From assembly GCA_002503705.1 (NCBI GenBank), contig DASH01000046.1, positions 1-14,219 on the forward strand: 14,219 nucleotides of DNA. The letters run 5' to 3'. Shown here piece after piece: positions 6,746-14,169 of the stretch. The position numbers and the translations under genes were made by a program. The notes beneath the pieces were generated by a model. That model saw only the letters and a list, made by a program, of their open reading frames with translations. It made no database searches and had not been told where the DNA came from. Source of the DNA: Candidatus Woesearchaeota archaeon UBA153 (GTDB lineage: Archaea > Nanobdellota > Nanobdellia > Woesearchaeales > UBA525). The first letter of the stretch is position 1; each line of letters starts with the position of its first letter.

Positions 6746-7918
6746 ATGGCCTTGCAGAAGCTGCAGAAGCGCGCGGAGTTCCTCCCCGTCGGCAAGCCGG
6801 TCCTCGGCCCCGCGGAGATTGACGCTGTCGTCGACGTCCTGAAGAGCGGCTGGCTCACGACCGGGCCGAAAGTGAAGGAGTTCGAAGAGGGCGTGCAGCA
6901 GTACATCGGGTGCAAGAAGGCCATCGGCCTGACGAGCTGCACTGGTGGCCTGCACCTCGCGCTCGCCGCAATCGGCCTCAAGCCCGGCGACGAAGTCATC
7001 GTTCCTGCCTACACGTTCGCGGCCACCGGTCACGTCGTCGCGTGGCTCGGCGCCCGCCCGATCCTCGTGGACGTCGAACCGGACACGTTCAACATCGACC
7101 CGGCGGCAATCGAGAAGGCGATCACGCCGCGCACGAAAGCGATTATCCCCGTGCATTTCGCCGGCCACGCGTGCGACATGGATAGGATACTCGCAATCGC
7201 GAAACAGCAAAAGCTCCACGTCATCGAGGACGCGGCGCACGCAATCGGCACGGACTACAAGGGGAAGAAGATCGGCTCGTTCGGCGACGCGGCAGTCTTC
7301 AGCTTCTACGCGACGAAGACGATTACGACGGCGGAAGGCGGCATGCTCGTCACAAACGACGAAGCGTTTGGCCAGCGCGTCAAGCGCTTGTCATACTTCG
7401 GCGTCGACAAGGACGCGTTCGGACGGTACTCAGACAAGGGCACGTGGTACTACGAAGTCCTCGAGCTCGGGTACAAGTACAACATGGACAACATCCAAGG
7501 AGCGCTCGGCGCCGAACAGCTCAAGAAGATAGAGGATTTCATCGAACGAAAGCGGCAACTCGCGGAACGGTACACGAAACTCCTCGCCGGCATCGACGGC
7601 ATCGCGCTGCCGTCGGCGAAGCCGTACACGAGGCATTCGTGGCACCTTTACCCAATCGTCATCGACAGCAAGAAGCTCGGCATCACGCGCGACAAGCTCA
7701 TCTTGGCGCTGAAGGCGTGGAACGTCGGCACGAGCGTCCACTTCATCCCCTTACACTTGCATCCGCACTACCAGAAAGCGTACGGCTACAAACGCGGCGA
7801 CTTCCCGGTTGCGGAACGGCTGTACGACGGCGAGATCTCGCTCCCGCTGTACGCCGGCATGACGGAGAAGGACGTCGACTACGTCGTCGCAGCGATACGC
7901 GAGTGCCTCAGAGGCTGA
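6746..7918 (+). CDS. DegT/DnrJ/EryC1/StrS-family sugar aminotransferase
   Basis: About 390 residues, of fold-type I PLP enzymes acting on nucleotide-linked keto-sugars. The Schiff-base lysine is K191 in FYATKTITTAEGG, the PLP-stacking region is IEDAAHAIG, and the C-terminus has the HFIPLHLHPHY and ISLPLYAGMT motifs seen in ArnB/PseC/SpsC-like members. It would aminate a UDP-4-keto (or 3-keto) sugar using glutamate. It is followed after 3 nt by the SpsF-PseG fusion gene, so it probably supplies the amino sugar that becomes a nonulosonic acid precursor (the role of SpsC, PseC or LegC). The keto-sugar source is not obvious in this window. A 3-aminotransferase for diacetamido uronates (WbpE-like) is the alternative, favoured by the adjacent dehydrogenase. 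Confidence 0.88.
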   Translation: MALQKLQKRAEFLPVGKPVLGPAEIDAVVDVLKSGWLTTGPKVKEFEEGVQQYIGCKKAIGLTSCTGGLHLALAAIGLKPGDEVIVPAYTFAATGHVVAWLGARPILVDVEPDTFNIDPAAIEKAITPRTKAIIPVHFAGHACDMDRILAIAKQQKLHVIEDAAHAIGTDYKGKKIGSFGDAAVFSFYATKTITTAEGGMLVTNDEAFGQRVKRLSYFGVDKDAFGRYSDKGTWYYEVLELGYKYNMDNIQGALGAEQLKKIEDFIERKRQLAERYTKLLAGIDGIALPSAKPYTRHSWHLYPIVIDSKKLGITRDKLILALKAWNVGTSVHFIPLHLHPHYQKAYGYKRGDFPVAERLYDGEISLPLYAGMTEKDVDYVVAAIRECLRG

Positions 7919-7921
7919 GCG

Positions 7922-9610
7922 ATGAAACAAGCGGAAGTCCTCGTTATCATCCAGGCCCGTTACGGCGCAACCCGTCTCCCGGGAAAAGTCTTGCTCGAGT
8001 TAGCTGGAAAGCCGCTCATCCAGCACACGATCGAACGTGCGAGAGCGGCATCGAACGTCGACGAAGTCCTCCTCGCGACGAGCACGAACCCGGAGAACGA
8101 CCCTCTCGAAGAACTCTGCAAGAGACTCGGCGTGCCGTGTTTCCGCGGTTCCGAAGACGACGTCCTCGATCGGTTCGTCAAGGCGGCGGAACCCTACCAT
8201 CCGCGCCTCGTCGTCCGCATCTGCGGCGATGAACCGCTCCTCGATCCGGAGATTGTCGAGAAGGCGATTGCGCTCCATGATGAGAACAAGGCTGAATATT
8301 CGACGACGATCGGCACGGTGCCCACCGGGCTTGACATCGAGGTCGTCAACTTCGACGTCCTCCAACGCGTTGCGACGACGGCAACCGTGGTGCCGCATCG
8401 CGAACACGTGACGAAATACATCCTCGATCACGGGAATGAGTTTGCTATTCAACACCTCGACTTCGGCCCTGTCGCCGCGCGTCCCGACATCGTCCTCACG
8501 GTCGACACGAAGGGCGACTTCGACTTCGTGACGAAGATTTACGAAGGCCTGCGCGGGGAGAGCCGCGGGACGATGCAGAAAATCATCGGACTGGTCGACG
8601 CCGACATCGTGAAACGCAGGCCGACAATCCTCCTCAGGGCTGACGCGACGAAGGAGAAAGGCATCGGCGACGTCGTCACGTTGCTGAACATCGCGGATGA
8701 GCTGCAGGACGACTTCCAGTTCGTCGTCGCGACGTGCAGTGGGCCGGAGGGTCTCAGCTTCATCAAGAGCAGAGGGTACACGACGCTCGAGTTGGCGGAG
8801 TCAAGAATGGTCGAACCGGTACGCGCGTTCTGTAACCGCCACTGCATCACGCACGCAATAGTTCAATTGATGCCGAACGATGCAGCGTATCTCGAATCCT
8901 TATCATCATTTTTGAAGCTTCTCACGGTCGACTTCGAAGGCGATGTCGACATCCACGCTGACATACTACTCTACTGGGATGTCGTCCCGTTCCCGAACAC
9001 GTACCGGTTCAACGGTGCTCCGCTCGTGCTCTCAGGCTCAGAGTACGTCCCCCTTCGCAGAGAGATTGCGATGAAGGCGAAGACCGCGCATGCCGAACGA
9101 TTGAGAAAGATTGTGGTGAGTCTGGGTGGTGCCGACCCTCACGACGTCACGTTGAGGCTCGCGAAGACTATCGTGCAAACACCGGGGTTACTGGAACGAT
9201 ACGAGTGGGCGTTCACCCTCGGTCCCGCATTTCGGAAAGAAGACGAGATCGCTTCAATTCTGGAGGGAAAAAATACCCGGGTGCTTCGCGCCCCTCCCGA
9301 CATCCACTGCGTTTTCTCCGACAGCGACCTCGTCATCGCCAACGGCGGTTTCACCGCCTTCGAACTCTGCGCGCTCGGCGTCCCCTTCATTGGCGTGAGC
9401 GAACTCTCGTGGGAACGGCGACGCCTCGACGAGCTCGAACGCCGCGGAGCGTGCCTCCACTTGCGCAACCTTGATGAACTCGTCGCGCTTCTCACGAAGC
9501 TCGAAGGACGTGAAGAACGGATGGTGCTTGCCGAGAAGGCGCGCACGGTCGTCGACGGCAAAGGGTGCGAACGCATCGCGGCACGCCTCCGGGAACGGTG
9601 GATTCCATGA
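7922..9610 (+). CDS. SpsF-like cytidylyltransferase fused to PseG/SpsG-like UDP-sugar hydrolase
   Basis: 562 residues in two parts. Residues 1 to about 235 are a nucleotidyltransferase of the SpsF/CMP-KDO synthetase type, with QARYGATRLPGKVL at the N-terminus and D103 in RICGDEPLLDP as the likely metal ligand; it would activate a nonulosonic acid with CTP. Residues from about 240 are PseG/SpsG-like, a GT-B fold that removes UDP from the amino sugar: RADATKEKGIGDVV, then SGSEYVPLRREI, SLGGADPHD near 402 and NGGFTAFELCALG at 474-487. The family GxGHvxR motif reads GIGDVVT, so the usual catalytic His is D250. The gene overlaps the NeuB fusion by ATGA. The two activities act before and after NeuB, so the fusion joins non-consecutive steps. 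Confidence 0.85.
   Translation: MKQAEVLVIIQARYGATRLPGKVLLELAGKPLIQHTIERARAASNVDEVLLATSTNPENDPLEELCKRLGVPCFRGSEDDVLDRFVKAAEPYHPRLVVRICGDEPLLDPEIVEKAIALHDENKAEYSTTIGTVPTGLDIEVVNFDVLQRVATTATVVPHREHVTKYILDHGNEFAIQHLDFGPVAARPDIVLTVDTKGDFDFVTKIYEGLRGESRGTMQKIIGLVDADIVKRRPTILLRADATKEKGIGDVVTLLNIADELQDDFQFVVATCSGPEGLSFIKSRGYTTLELAESRMVEPVRAFCNRHCITHAIVQLMPNDAAYLESLSSFLKLLTVDFEGDVDIHADILLYWDVVPFPNTYRFNGAPLVLSGSEYVPLRREIAMKAKTAHAERLRKIVVSLGGADPHDVTLRLAKTIVQTPGLLERYEWAFTLGPAFRKEDEIASILEGKNTRVLRAPPDIHCVFSDSDLVIANGGFTAFELCALGVPFIGVSELSWERRRLDELERRGACLHLRNLDELVALLTKLEGREERMVLAEKARTVVDGKGCERIAARLRERWIP
9597..9600 (+). promoter_or_regulatory. Shine-Dalgarno deciding the NeuB-fusion start
   Basis: GGTG lies six bases before ATG 9607, which overlaps the upstream TGA. 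This start puts the NeuB beta-strand directly after the Met. The upstream in-frame GTG at 9565 would only add residues encoded inside the previous gene. Confidence 0.65.
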
Positions 9611-11700
9611 GGACGATTAGCATCAGGGGGAAGAAGATTGGCGGCGACGCGCCGTGCTTCATCATCGCGGAAGTCGGGATCAACCACAACAACGAGCTCG
9701 AGACCGCGAAGAAACTCATTGATGTCGCGGCAGACGCCGGCTGCGACGCCGTCAAGTTCCAAGCGTTCAAAGCGAAACGCATGTACCCACGCAGCGCTGG
9801 CAAGCTCGACTGGAAAGATGAAAAAGGAGAATATTCGTACGACATCTTCGAGGCGAACGAGCGCTTCGAGCTGCCCGACGACTGGTGGGGCATCCTCTAC
9901 GACTATGCGCATCGCAAAGGGCTCGTCTTCTTCGCCAGCGCTTCCGATGAGAAGACTGCGGACCTCATCGAACCGTACACTGACTTGTTCAAGACGACGA
10001 GCTTCGCCATCACCCACCTTCCTCTACTGAAACATCTCGCGATGAAGCGGAAACCGCTCATCTTCTCGACTGGGACGGCGACGTTCGACGAGATTGAGGA
10101 AGCGTATGGCGCCGTGAAGGACGTGAACGATCGCGTCATCATCCTCCATTGCGTCTCGGAATACCCGACGCCGCTCGAGCACGTGAACCTGGCCGCTATG
10201 GACGCCCTCGCGGAGCGTTTCCCCGACGCGATTATCGGCTGGTCGGACCACACGAGCGAAGCCGCCGACGCGCCGGTCGCCGCCATTGCTCATGGCGCGA
10301 AAGTCATTGAGAAGCACATCACACTGGACCGGTCCATGCAAGGGCCGGACCACTTCTTCGCTCTCGAGCCGGCGATGCTCCAACACATGGTCAGAGCCGT
10401 CAGGGACGCTGAAGCCGCTCTCGAACGCGGGGAACGCATCGCGGTCGACTCCGTCATCGATGGGCATCGAGACCGGAAGATGACGGCTCGGGAACTGTAC
10501 CTACGGAGCTTCGCTCGCCAGAGCGTCATGACGACGAAGGCCTTGAAGAAAGGCAGCGTCATCACGAAAGCAGACATCGCCGTTCTCAGGAACGGCACGA
10601 AAAGGCCAGGGCTCGAACCGAAATGGTACGACGCCCTCTTATCGGAAGCGTACGTCTTGACGCGGGACTGTGAATCGGAGCACGTCCTGAAAGAAGGTGA
10701 TGTCAGGAAGCTGAGCGTCAGCGGCGGGGGCGAGGTGACGGTTCATGAGCACGACGTCCGTCAGGCGACGGCGGCGGAACGCTCGGCCCTCACGGATTTT
10801 CTCGTCGCTCACGGTTCCGGCGAGCCAGAAGCGTTCCCTTTCGACAGACGCTCGTTCTTCGGAAAGCGAGCGGACGAGTTCCTCAGTGCCGAGGGGAAAG
10901 CCGTCCTGGTCGTCGACGACGGCATCCTCTGTGGCGCGCTCCTCTCCGAGCGTCTCGCATTCGACTCAGGCCACTTCGGCGTCGAGACCTATCGGATACG
11001 CGATCTCGTCGCGAGCACCGCCCTCGCCGACGACGAGGCTGCACCGGTCGTTGCCGCCCTCCTCGCCGCATTCTTCGCCATGGCCGCGTCGAGAGGCGCC
11101 TCCTTCATCCACTGCAAGATTGGCGATGAACGGACGACGATCTCCCGATGCCTGGAACAGGCCGGTTTCACACTCATCTCCCATGATCTCACCTTCGTGA
11201 AGGAGTGCCGGAACGCCGAACGCGAAATCCCGATTCGCTCCTTCACCCGAGAAGACGTGGAGCGCATCGTCGAGATCTCGAATGTATGCTATACGAAGAC
11301 GAGATTCCACGTCGATCCTCGCATCCCGCGTGAGAAGGCGGACGGTTTGCAGGCGTCGTGGGCGCGGAACTGTTGCGTCGACGGCCTCGCTGACGACGTC
11401 CTCGTCGTCGAGCTCGACGGCCGGGTGGCGGGCTACATCGCCTGCAGCGTCGAGAAGGGCGTGCCGTTCGAGACCGTCACGCTCGGTCGGATCATCCTTT
11501 TCGGCGTCGACCCTGCTTTCCAACGGCGCGGCCTCGGCACGATGCTCCTCGAAGGCGCTTCCCAGTGGTTTTTCAAGCATGGTTGCTCGCACATCGCTGT
11601 CGAGACGCAGCAACGGAACGCGGCGGCGATACGAGCGTATACACGCCAAGGCTTCAGGCCCGTTGCAGGAGTCAAGGCGTATCACTGGTGGAGAGCATGA
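9607..11700 (+). CDS. NeuB-family nonulosonic acid synthase fused to SAF domain and tandem GNAT module
   Basis: 697 residues. Residues 1 to about 290 form the NeuB TIM barrel, which condenses a six-carbon amino sugar with phosphoenolpyruvate: E22 and H27 in EVGINHN, D47 and K50 in DAVKFQ, HCVSEYPTP, GWSDHT, and E235/H237 in EKHITLD. All expected catalytic and metal positions look intact. Residues about 300-370 are an antifreeze/SAF domain (YLRSFARQSV, KKGSVITKADI, KRPG). From about 372 to the end lies an RffC/SpsD-like acetyltransferase region. Its first half has FDSGHFGVETYRI; the second is a typical GNAT with the acetyl-CoA loop Q639-RRGLG and a C-terminal YTRQGF motif. The acetyltransferase would acylate the amino group added by the upstream aminotransferase. 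Whether it yields a legionaminic, pseudaminic or other product cannot be read here. Confidence 0.9.
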   Translation: MRTISIRGKKIGGDAPCFIIAEVGINHNNELETAKKLIDVAADAGCDAVKFQAFKAKRMYPRSAGKLDWKDEKGEYSYDIFEANERFELPDDWWGILYDYAHRKGLVFFASASDEKTADLIEPYTDLFKTTSFAITHLPLLKHLAMKRKPLIFSTGTATFDEIEEAYGAVKDVNDRVIILHCVSEYPTPLEHVNLAAMDALAERFPDAIIGWSDHTSEAADAPVAAIAHGAKVIEKHITLDRSMQGPDHFFALEPAMLQHMVRAVRDAEAALERGERIAVDSVIDGHRDRKMTARELYLRSFARQSVMTTKALKKGSVITKADIAVLRNGTKRPGLEPKWYDALLSEAYVLTRDCESEHVLKEGDVRKLSVSGGGEVTVHEHDVRQATAAERSALTDFLVAHGSGEPEAFPFDRRSFFGKRADEFLSAEGKAVLVVDDGILCGALLSERLAFDSGHFGVETYRIRDLVASTALADDEAAPVVAALLAAFFAMAASRGASFIHCKIGDERTTISRCLEQAGFTLISHDLTFVKECRNAEREIPIRSFTREDVERIVEISNVCYTKTRFHVDPRIPREKADGLQASWARNCCVDGLADDVLVVELDGRVAGYIACSVEKGVPFETVTLGRIILFGVDPAFQRRGLGTMLLEGASQWFFKHGCSHIAVETQQRNAAAIRAYTRQGFRPVAGVKAYHWWRA

Positions 11701-11715
11701 GTGGACAATCAGCAT

Positions 11716-11723
11716 GGGGTGAT
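11716..11723 (+). promoter_or_regulatory. Shine-Dalgarno of the deacetylase gene
   Basis: GGGGTGAT in the 28-nt gap after the NeuB fusion stop, seven bases (from GGTG) before ATG 11729. It is among the strongest ribosome-binding sites in the operon. It suggests independent translation initiation of the deacetylase-formyltransferase pair. Confidence 0.6.
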
Positions 11724-11728
11724 GAACG

Positions 11729-12379
11729 ATGAAGGTTCTCGTGATTTCGTGCCATCCGGATGATGAAGTCTTGGGCGTCGGCGGCACCATCCTGCAGCAT
11801 CGGGCTGTAGGCGATGACGTCCACGTCGCGATGGTCACCGACGGTTGTTCCGGCGTCTATGATGCAAGCAAGAAAGCGCTCCTCGCCGATTCCTTGAAGC
11901 GCTGCGCCAACCACCTTGGCGTCACGCGCATCCACGAGCTCGACCTCCCGAACCAGCGGCTCGACACGCTCCCGCTCATCGAGATTGCGCAACACCTGGA
12001 GAGAGTGATCGCGGCAGTACATCCCGACGTTGTCTACCTGCACAACAAGGACGATGTGAACCAAGACCATCAAGTTGTGTACAAGGCCGGCCTAATCGCC
12101 ACGCGGCCGTACGCTTGCGAGAACCTCAAAGCAGTCTACCTTTACGAGGTCCCCTCCTCGACGGAAGCGGGCGACGCGTCCTTCGCTCCCGACTATTTCG
12201 TCGACATCACCGCGCAGCTCGAGCGGAAAATAGAGGCTTTCGCGCTCTACGAGACGGAACTGAAACCGGCGCCGCACCCCCGTTCACCGGAGGCGATTCG
12301 CGCGCTGGCGAGAGTTCGGGGATTCCGCGTGAACGTGCACGCTGCTGAGAGCTTCGTGACCGTTTGGAGGAGAGCATGA
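11729..12379 (+). CDS. PIG-L/LmbE-family N-deacetylase
   Basis: 216 residues, the usual length for the family. Zinc ligands are visible: H9 and D12 in the CHPDDEVLGVGG signature, and H114 in NQDHQVVY. D11 is the candidate catalytic base; the PHPRSPEA region near residue 190 matches the family's C-terminal motif. Known members remove N-acetyl groups from sugars such as GlcNAc-PI, GlcNAc-inositol or antibiotic aminosugars. The stop overlaps the formyltransferase start by ATGA, so the two proteins are made together. The simplest reading is that it frees an amine that the formyltransferase then formylates, on a nonulosonic acid or its precursor. The substrate is unknown. Confidence 0.9.
   Translation: MKVLVISCHPDDEVLGVGGTILQHRAVGDDVHVAMVTDGCSGVYDASKKALLADSLKRCANHLGVTRIHELDLPNQRLDTLPLIEIAQHLERVIAAVHPDVVYLHNKDDVNQDHQVVYKAGLIATRPYACENLKAVYLYEVPSSTEAGDASFAPDYFVDITAQLERKIEAFALYETELKPAPHPRSPEAIRALARVRGFRVNVHAAESFVTVWRRA
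12366..12370 (+). promoter_or_regulatory. Shine-Dalgarno deciding the formyltransferase start
   Basis: GGAGG inside the end of the deacetylase gene, five bases before ATG 12376. It supports ATG 12376 over the in-frame TTG at 12364. Confidence 0.65.
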
Positions 12380-13662
12380 GACTCGTCGTCATCGCGGCGC
12401 ATACTGTCGGCCGATATGCGGTCGAGCGGATACTCGCGTCCGGCCACGAGCTCTCCGCAATCATCACCTTGGATGATGAGGCGCGGCTTGCGAAAGCCGG
12501 GTTCCACTCGTTCCGGAAAGAGGCGAAAGAGCACGGCATCCCTTGGTACGCGGTCGGCAACATCAACAGCCCAGAGGCCCTCAGTCTCCTCCAGGGCTTG
12601 CATCCCGACCTTGTCTTCGTCCTGGGCTGGTCTCAACTCCTCCACGAGGAGGTATTGGCGGTCCCGAGCGCCGGTGTCGTCGGAGCGCACACCTCACTCT
12701 TGCCGAAGAACCGGGGGCGTTCGCCACTCAACTGGGCACTCATCAACGGTGACTCGACGGCCGGGGTGTCGCTCTTCTTCTTCACACCGGGAGCAGACAC
12801 TGGGCGTCTTATCACCCAGAAGGCATTCCCCATCGAGGATAGAGACGACATTCAGACTCTTTATGACAAGGCGGAGCTGGCCTTGGGTGCGATGGTGGAG
12901 GAGTTCCTCGCTGCAGACCCGCTCCCGGAAGGCGCGTTGCAGCACGAGGAGGATTCGAGCTATCTTCCGCGACGACGGCCTTCGGATGGTCTTCTCGACT
13001 TCGTCGCCTCCGGACGCACGGTCTGCAACACTGTCCGCGCGCTGACTGAGCCATATCCTTGCGCTTATTTCTATCATCAGAGAGAGAAAGTGTTCGTCCT
13101 CTCGGCTGCGACGGACGAGCGAACGGGCGTTCCCGGCGCCGTGCTCGCCATCGCCGACGGCAGGATGCTCGTCGCGACTGGGTACGGTTCCGTCTGGCTC
13201 TCCCGTCTCAGGAAAGAAGGCCTGCCGTGGATGTGGGCGTCCGACTTTGCACGTCACGTCGGCATCCGGGTTGGGCAGTGCCTGAACGCGCCATCCGATT
13301 ACGACGCTTTTGTCGAGTACCGTTTCCTCGATGATGATGGCGGGACTTATTATAAGACAAATGTCTTATTGGGTGAAGAGGGGTGTGTCAGCGTCCGTTT
13401 GGTTAATCACACCGACAACCCTGTCACGGTGGAGTTCCAGCTCTTGGTCGATGGGACTGAGCGCGAGCGTCGCACCGCACGAGTGGACGGCGGACGACGT
13501 CTCGACACGATATTCCCGTTCTCGTTCAGCACTGTCGGCGAGCACCGCTTGGAGGTCGTCGGCATCCTCCCCGAGCAGACGCGCCGCGATTATCTCGTCG
13601 TCTTCGCGCGGCAGCCTCGTGTCGCGTCGACGCGCGAGGAGCGCGGTCGGCCCAAGGGCTGA
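12376..13662 (+). CDS. Sugar N-formyltransferase-like protein with C-terminal DUF1616-like beta-sandwich
   Basis: 428 residues. Residues 1 to about 185 match the N10-formyl-tetrahydrofolate-dependent formyltransferase domain (HTSLLPKNRGRSPLNW, then GADTGRLITQ). About 195-295 match the OB-like C-terminal domain (YLPRRRPSDG, RALTEPYPCAYFY). ArnA-type enzymes use an Asn-His-Asp triad; here H105 and D141 are kept but the Asn position is G103. Residues about 310-415 look like the archaeal DUF1616/CARDB-type Ig-like sandwich (YYKTNVLLGEEGCVSVRLVN), which normal formyltransferases lack. RGRSPLNW and the sugar-locus context favour a sugar amine over Met-tRNA as substrate. The last 73 bp overlap the opposite-strand cyclo-ligase gene. 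Codons in 13341-13375 are unusually AT-rich (tat tat aag aca aat, tta ttg). Confidence 0.82.
   Translation: MRLVVIAAHTVGRYAVERILASGHELSAIITLDDEARLAKAGFHSFRKEAKEHGIPWYAVGNINSPEALSLLQGLHPDLVFVLGWSQLLHEEVLAVPSAGVVGAHTSLLPKNRGRSPLNWALINGDSTAGVSLFFFTPGADTGRLITQKAFPIEDRDDIQTLYDKAELALGAMVEEFLAADPLPEGALQHEEDSSYLPRRRPSDGLLDFVASGRTVCNTVRALTEPYPCAYFYHQREKVFVLSAATDERTGVPGAVLAIADGRMLVATGYGSVWLSRLRKEGLPWMWASDFARHVGIRVGQCLNAPSDYDAFVEYRFLDDDGGTYYKTNVLLGEEGCVSVRLVNHTDNPVTVEFQLLVDGTERERRTARVDGGRRLDTIFPFSFSTVGEHRLEVVGILPEQTRRDYLVVFARQPRVASTREERGRPKG
13352..13369. repeat. 18-bp perfect inverted repeat within the formyltransferase gene
   Basis: ATAAGACA-AA-TGTCTTAT: two 8-bp arms around a 2-bp centre. It lies in the AT-rich start of the beta-sandwich segment of an otherwise GC-rich gene. 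It may be coincidence, a protein-binding site, or a mark of where the domain was joined. Confidence 0.5.
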
Positions 13663-14150
13663 CTGATGACCTTGCATTCGTGCTCCAGCAGCAACGCGTC
13701 GACGGGAACGTCCCACGGCCGAGTCTCCAAGCGTTTCTTGAGCATATGTGTGGAACAGAGCCCGACGATCGGTCGCCGCCCCTTCATAGTGGCAAGGTAT
13801 CGGTCGAAATAACCCGCGCCGCGGCCTTTCCGGCCGCCATGTTCGTCGAACGCGGTCCCCGGGATGAAGAACAGGTCTATCGTTTTCTTCGGGACCGGCG
13901 TGCACGTTCGCGGTTCAAGGATTCCGAACGGTCCTTCCCGCAGCTCTTCGAGACTGGTTATCCTGCATGCAGCGAGTCTCTTCCCGGGCAGGATTTTCGG
14001 CACGACGACCACGTGAGTTTTAAGCAGTCGCGCGATGAGTTTGTGGGTGTCGAGCTCATCGTCTTTCGACACATAGATGAAGATGGTACCGAAATCCCTC
14101 GCGATCTCGTGCGCTTTCCGGAATTGGTATTTCGTCAGTCGTGGCATCAT
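13590..14150 (-). CDS. 5-formyltetrahydrofolate cyclo-ligase-like protein
   Basis: 186 residues from ATG 14150 (185 from the adjacent ATG 14147). The hallmark ATP/folate motif is IPGTAFDEHG followed by GRKGRGAGYFDRYL at residues 106-119; FIYVSKDDELDT near 24-35 matches the family's first core strand. Family members convert 5-formyl-THF to 5,10-methenyl-THF with ATP. The N-terminal helix region before the first strand is shorter than usual. About 22 basic residues follow the expected end and are encoded within the overlap with the formyltransferase gene. Starts further upstream are rejected because they would translate the TATA box. A link to formyl-folate supply for the formyltransferase is plausible; COG0212 proteins with other roles are the alternative. 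Confidence 0.82.
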   Translation of the reverse strand: MMPRLTKYQFRKAHEIARDFGTIFIYVSKDDELDTHKLIARLLKTHVVVVPKILPGKRLAACRITSLEELREGPFGILEPRTCTPVPKKTIDLFFIPGTAFDEHGGRKGRGAGYFDRYLATMKGRRPIVGLCSTHMLKKRLETRPWDVPVDALLLEHECKVISQPLGRPRSSRVDATRGCRAKTTR

Positions 14151-14169
14151 TCCTCGTCGGAAAGGCACA

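Noticed and set aside
10745..11200. ORF from an ATG placed after a GAGGTGA sequence
   Set aside because: The frame reads Arg/Ser-rich low-complexity sequence; the GNAT motifs are in the other frame, so the site is not a gene start in that frame.
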